From the NCBI GenBank assembly GCA_012800155.1, contig JAAZJX010000023.1:1-7882 (forward strand): a stretch of 7,882 bases of DNA, in the 5' to 3' direction. The translations under genes and the position numbers were made by a program. This DNA is from Candidatus Magasanikiibacteriota bacterium (GTDB lineage: Bacteria > Patescibacteriota > Patescibacteriia > Magasanikbacterales > UBA922). Each line of letters opens with the position of its first letter. The stretch's first letter is position 1. Positions 6,158 to 7,882 of this stretch are shown in pieces. The notes beneath the pieces are model-generated. The model did not search any database, was not told the origin of the DNA, and worked only from the letters and a program-made list of their open reading frames with translations.

Positions 6158-6176
6158 AAACTTTTAAACTAATCTT

Positions 6177-6725
6177 ATGCGTATCTCACGAAAAAAAAGA
6201 CCAAATAAACCACTTATACCCATTTATCGTAAAAATGAAGGTATTAAAGTACCTGAAATTAGAGTATTGAATACCGAAGGAGAAAATTTAGGAATAATGT
6301 CAACTAAAGATGCTATAGAATTAGCTAGAAAAGAAGAAATGGATTTAGTAGAAATAAATCCCAAAAGTGAACCACCTGTTTGTAAAATAATAGATTTTAC
6401 TCATTTCAAATATCAAAAAGAAAAAGAAGCTCGTAAACAAAAAACTAAATCACATGAAAGTGAAATTAAAGGTTTACGCCTCTCAGTTAGAATTAGTGAT
6501 CATGATTTAGAAATTCGTGTAGAACAAGCTCAAAAATTTTTAGACAGAGGTGATAAAGTAAAATTAGAAATAACTCTTCGTGGTAGAGAAAATGCCAAAC
6601 CTTCTTTGGCTTTTGATGTTATAAATAAATTTAAAGCTTTATTAACTCAAAAAATTGAAATTAAAGAAGAACAAGAACCAACAAAACAAAGTAATAAAGT
6701 AACCGCTATTTACTGTAAAAAATAA
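6177..6725 (+). CDS. infC: Translation initiation factor IF-3
   Basis: IF-3 binds the 30S subunit, prevents early 50S joining and checks the start codon/initiator tRNA pairing. The 182-aa protein has both domains. The N-domain (about 16-84) includes NEGIKVPEIRVLNTEGENLGIMS and PPVCKIIDFTHFKYQKEK (66-83). The C-domain (about 92-182) includes IKGLRLSVRISDHDLEIRVEQAQKFLDRGDKVK and TLRGRE (133-138). The start is ATG at 6177; an in-frame TAA four codons upstream excludes a longer form. Thus the rare AUU/AUC/AUA start used for autoregulation in many bacteria is absent. It begins 19 bp after a GACTTT repeat array and has no evident Shine-Dalgarno and no clear promoter of its own; transcription may come through from smpB-ssrA or from within the array. 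rpmI and rplT follow, as in most bacteria. Confidence 0.96.
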   Translation: MRISRKKRPNKPLIPIYRKNEGIKVPEIRVLNTEGENLGIMSTKDAIELARKEEMDLVEINPKSEPPVCKIIDFTHFKYQKEKEARKQKTKSHESEIKGLRLSVRISDHDLEIRVEQAQKFLDRGDKVKLEITLRGRENAKPSLAFDVINKFKALLTQKIEIKEEQEPTKQSNKVTAIYCKK

Positions 6726-6739
6726 CTAACAGTTCTCTC

Positions 6740-6768
6740 TTGACGAAAATACATCTTTAATGTATAAT
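6740..6768 (+). promoter_or_regulatory. Promoter of rpmI-rplT
   Basis: TTGACG (6740-6745), 17-bp spacer, TATAAT (6763-6768); one mismatch to consensus. It begins 14 bp after the infC stop and gives a leader of about 28 nt, so bL35 and bL20 can be made independently of IF-3. Confidence 0.85.
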
Positions 6769-6802
6769 TATAGCGCTTTTTTATTTATCAAATATTATTA
6801 GT

Positions 6803-7009
6803 ATGTCTAAAGCAAAAACCCATAAAGGGACAGTAAAAAGATTCAAAATAAAAAAAAGTAAAGATGGTATTAAAATTATCAAAAGAACTGATGGACAAGA
6901 CCATTTTAACTCTCGTGAATCTGGTAAAACAAAAAGAAATAAAAGATCTGACAAAACCATGTCTAATACTATGCGCAAAACAATTACTCGCGCAATTAAA
7001 AATATCTAA
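6803..7009 (+). CDS. rpmI: Large-subunit ribosomal protein bL35
   Basis: Small, very basic 50S protein. KAKTHKGTVKRFKIKKSKDGIKI at residues 3-25 is the family signature (KTHKGAAKRFKxTxxGK), and the rest follows the L35 pattern, with the conserved SRESGKTKRNKR segment at about 37-48 in place of the usual KKS.KRKRxL. At 68 aa it has the normal length. It has its own strong promoter about 35-60 bp upstream, inside the infC-rpmI-rplT cluster, and rplT starts 38 bp after its stop. No ribosome-binding site is apparent; the leader is TTATTAGT before ATG. Confidence 0.95.
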   Translation: MSKAKTHKGTVKRFKIKKSKDGIKIIKRTDGQDHFNSRESGKTKRNKRSDKTMSNTMRKTITRAIKNI

Positions 7010-7047
7010 ATATTTTTCTAATAACTAATAGTTAAAGCTAATATAAT

Positions 7048-7392
7048 ATGCCTAGAGTAAAAAGAGGTTTAATGCACGCCAAAAAAAGAAGAGTACTTTT
7101 AAAAAGAGTAAAAGGTTTTGAAGGTGGTAAAAAGAAACTTATCAAACTAGCTAAAACAGCTGATACTAGAGCTGGCGCTCATGCTTATCGCGATCGTCGT
7201 GTAAAAAAGAGAACAATGCGAGGTTTGTGGCAAATAAAAATTGGAGCAGCTGTCAAAGAATTTGGTTTATCTTATAGTAAATTTATGAACGGATTAAAAA
7301 CCAAAGAGATTGCTCTTGATCGTAAAATACTTTCTCAAATTGCTGAAAATCATCCTAATGTTTTTGCCAAAATTGTAGAAGAAAGTAAATAA
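7048..7392 (+). CDS. rplT: Large-subunit ribosomal protein bL20
   Basis: Early-assembling 23S rRNA-binding protein. MPRVKRG at the start, KKRRVLLKRVKGFEGG (12-27), AHAYRDRRVKKRTMRGLWQIKIGAA (44-68) and GLSYSKFMNGLKTKEIALDRKILSQIA (73-99) are all standard for the family, and 114 aa is normal. It shares the rpmI promoter. Only 8 bp after the stop a new promoter starts, and the large hairpin with U-tract at 7441-7526 would also end the rplT transcript. No obvious L20-binding autoregulatory leader (an mRNA mimic of 23S) was recognised upstream. Confidence 0.97.
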   Translation: MPRVKRGLMHAKKRRVLLKRVKGFEGGKKKLIKLAKTADTRAGAHAYRDRRVKKRTMRGLWQIKIGAAVKEFGLSYSKFMNGLKTKEIALDRKILSQIAENHPNVFAKIVEESK

Positions 7393-7400
7393 TAAACATC

Positions 7401-7429
7401 TTGACAAAAATAAGCTATTCTGCTAAGAT
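7401..7429 (+). promoter_or_regulatory. Promoter of the hairpin small RNA
   Basis: TTGACA (7401-7406), 17-bp spacer, TAAGAT (7424-7429). RNA should start near A7436-G7439, immediately before the first base of the 20-bp stem at 7441. It starts 8 bp after the rplT stop. Confidence 0.82.
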
Positions 7430-7435
7430 TCTCTT

Positions 7436-7526
7436 ATAGAGAACTCCTTAAATGTTCGGCCAAAGGCGGGAGCACCCCCTCCTTTGCTCCCAATGTCTTA
7501 GCCGAACATTTAAGGAGTTCTTTTTT
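7436..7526 (+). ncRNA. Candidate structured small RNA with anti-Shine-Dalgarno-like loop
   Basis: A near-consensus promoter leads straight into a perfect 20-bp stem (7441-7460 with 7501-7520, closing on GTTCGGC/GCCGAAC). Its 40-nt apex holds an inner hairpin GGGAGCA/TGCTCCC (7468-7474, 7485-7491). The ten-base loop at 7475-7484 is all pyrimidine, CCCCCTCCTT, and with the next T reads CCTCCTTT, the sequence of the 16S rRNA 3' tail. Six T residues (7521-7526) follow the stem, as in an intrinsic terminator. The transcript would be about 90 nt, much more GC-rich in its apex than the surroundings. The next gene has its own promoter at 7551, so this unit stands alone. An alternative reading is a terminator plus a palindromic mobile repeat. 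Confidence 0.6.
7441..7526 (+). terminator. Intrinsic terminator (rplT operon and small RNA)
   Basis: Long perfect stem followed by TTTTTT (7521-7526), 48 bp after the rplT stop. It would end both the infC-rpmI-rplT message and the short transcript from the 7401 promoter. Confidence 0.75.
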
Positions 7527-7550
7527 AAAAAACAAAAACTAATAAATTTA

Positions 7551-7579
7551 TTGACATTAAATAAAAAATATTATATTAT
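7551..7579 (+). promoter_or_regulatory. Promoter of the 38-aa basic protein gene
   Basis: TTGACA (7551-7556), 17-bp spacer, TATTAT (7574-7579). Expected RNA start near 7586, about 25 nt before ATG 7611. It may also serve the GIY-YIG gene. Confidence 0.75.
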
Positions 7580-7610
7580 ATTAAAAAATTATTCAATTAT
7601 TTTAGATTAT

Positions 7611-7727
7611 ATGGGAATGAGAAAAAGAAATAATGAGTTAGCTAAAATCAAAAGAGCTACTGCCAAAATCAAAAGAGATAAAAAGAAACAAAAAAGATTA
7701 GCTAAAACTGAAAAAACCAATAAATAA
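7611..7727 (+). CDS. 38-aa very basic small protein, unknown function
   Basis: Seventeen of 38 residues are Lys or Arg and only three are acidic. It contains an internal repeat AKIKRATAKIKR (11-22) and no hydrophobic segment, consistent with a nucleic-acid-binding or ribosome-associated peptide. I recognise no family. Start ATG at 7611 is chosen because a consensus promoter (TTGACA-17-TATTAT, 7551-7579) ends about 30 bp upstream. A longer frame beginning at 7452 would start inside the arm of a terminator hairpin and is unlikely to be translated. Met3 (7617) is an equally possible start. It is followed by two in-frame TAA stops. Coding status is moderately sure, resting on promoter placement and composition. 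Confidence 0.6.
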   Translation: MGMRKRNNELAKIKRATAKIKRDKKKQKRLAKTEKTNK

Positions 7728-7730
7728 TAA

Positions 7731-7768
7731 TTCCACAGGCAGGTTAGAGCACCGTTCTTTATGTGGAA
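7731..7768 (+). other. tRNA-like fragment within a 7-bp inverted repeat before the GIY-YIG gene
   Basis: GGCAGGTTAGAGCACCGTTC (7738-7757) looks like the D arm and 5' side of an anticodon stem of a tRNA (GGTTAGAGCACC is typical), but no anticodon loop, T arm or acceptor partner follows; the nuclease coding sequence takes over. The segment is enclosed by TTCCACA (7731-7737) and TGTGGAA (7762-7768), which could form a hairpin covering the start codon. Remnant status is inferred from similarity to generic tRNA sequence only. Confidence 0.4.
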
Positions 7769-7882
7769 AGTTTATGTATTGTTAAGTATAAAATACCAAA
7801 AAACATATATAGGTAGTACTAATAATTTAGCAAGGCGTTTAGAAGAACATAATAAAGGAAAAGAAAGATTTACTTCAATATA
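7761..7882 (+). CDS. GIY-YIG domain nuclease, URI/YhbQ-like small type (partial, cut by window end)
   Basis: The first 40 residues read MWKVYVLLSIKYQKTYIGST followed by NNLARRLEEHNKG. This is the GIY-YIG core: YVLL for the GIY strand, TYIGST for the YIG strand, then the helix with catalytic Arg in LARRLEEHN. Single-domain proteins of about 80-100 aa with this start are common and are usually of unknown biological role; some relatives are repair or homing nucleases. The C-terminal part with the metal-binding Glu lies outside the window. The ATG is the first start after TAA at 7728-7730. It lies inside a 7-bp inverted repeat (TTCCACA 7731-7737, TGTGGAA 7762-7768) directly after a tRNA-like fragment. 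Confidence 0.88.
   Translation, partial: MWKVYVLLSIKYQKTYIGSTNNLARRLEEHNKGKERFTSI

Noticed and set aside
6781..6978. 65-codon open frame on the minus strand
   Set aside because: Antisense to rpmI, whose identity is certain.
7441..7520. Insertion sequence or MITE
   Set aside because: The perfect 20-bp inverted repeat is suggestive, but no target-site duplication or transposase is seen, and promoter and U-tract placement fits an RNA gene better. Genome-wide copies would revive this reading.
7452..7610. N-terminal extension of the 38-aa protein to a start at 7452
   Set aside because: That ATG is inside the first arm of the terminator hairpin, and both the U-tract and a new promoter lie between it and the basic core.

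Overview
This is an AT-rich, lysine/asparagine/isoleucine-rich chromosomal segment, probably from a Patescibacteria/CPR genome. The signs are the compact genes, the minimal translation block smpB-ssrA-infC-rpmI-rplT, the near absence of Shine-Dalgarno sequences before start codons, and a short GIY-YIG gene beside a tRNA-like scrap. The phylum is an inference from style, not a marker placement. Coding reads normally with TAA, TAG and TGA stops.

Left half, minus strand (about 1-5025), read right to left. First comes a membrane-protein pair (146 and 256 aa, 3 bp apart). An intergenic tandem array of GACTTT-type units follows, then an HtrA-like membrane-anchored protein with a PDZ domain that has lost its catalytic His and Asp. 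A consensus sigma70 promoter then drives a second operon: a Wzz/YveK-type chain-length protein, a 65-aa helical protein, a PP2C-family Ser/Thr phosphatase, a second 66-aa copy of the helical protein, and the first codons of another gene. A 221-bp segment recurs without indels at an offset of 1626 bp. The small gene plus phosphatase pair therefore looks tandemly duplicated, with a second phosphatase-like gene likely beyond the left edge.

Right half, plus strand (5142-7882). A divergent promoter region separates the halves. smpB is followed after 18 bp by a complete tmRNA gene whose tag is unusually long (25 aa) and ends in SVVA. A second GACTTT array, again 17 units, occupies the gap up to infC. 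rpmI-rplT have their own consensus promoter. Just after rplT sits a self-contained unit: promoter, 20-bp perfect stem, inner hairpin with an all-pyrimidine loop matching the 16S rRNA anti-Shine-Dalgarno tail, and U-tract. It looks like a small RNA gene. A 38-aa very basic protein with its own promoter and a truncated GIY-YIG nuclease gene close the window.

Functionally the right half is ribosome biogenesis, initiation and rescue. The left half is envelope biology and a phosphorylation-linked module whose kinase is not visible here. The most noteworthy items are the small-RNA candidate, the duplicated small-gene/phosphatase module, the two 17-unit arrays, the dead HtrA homologue and the tmRNA tag.
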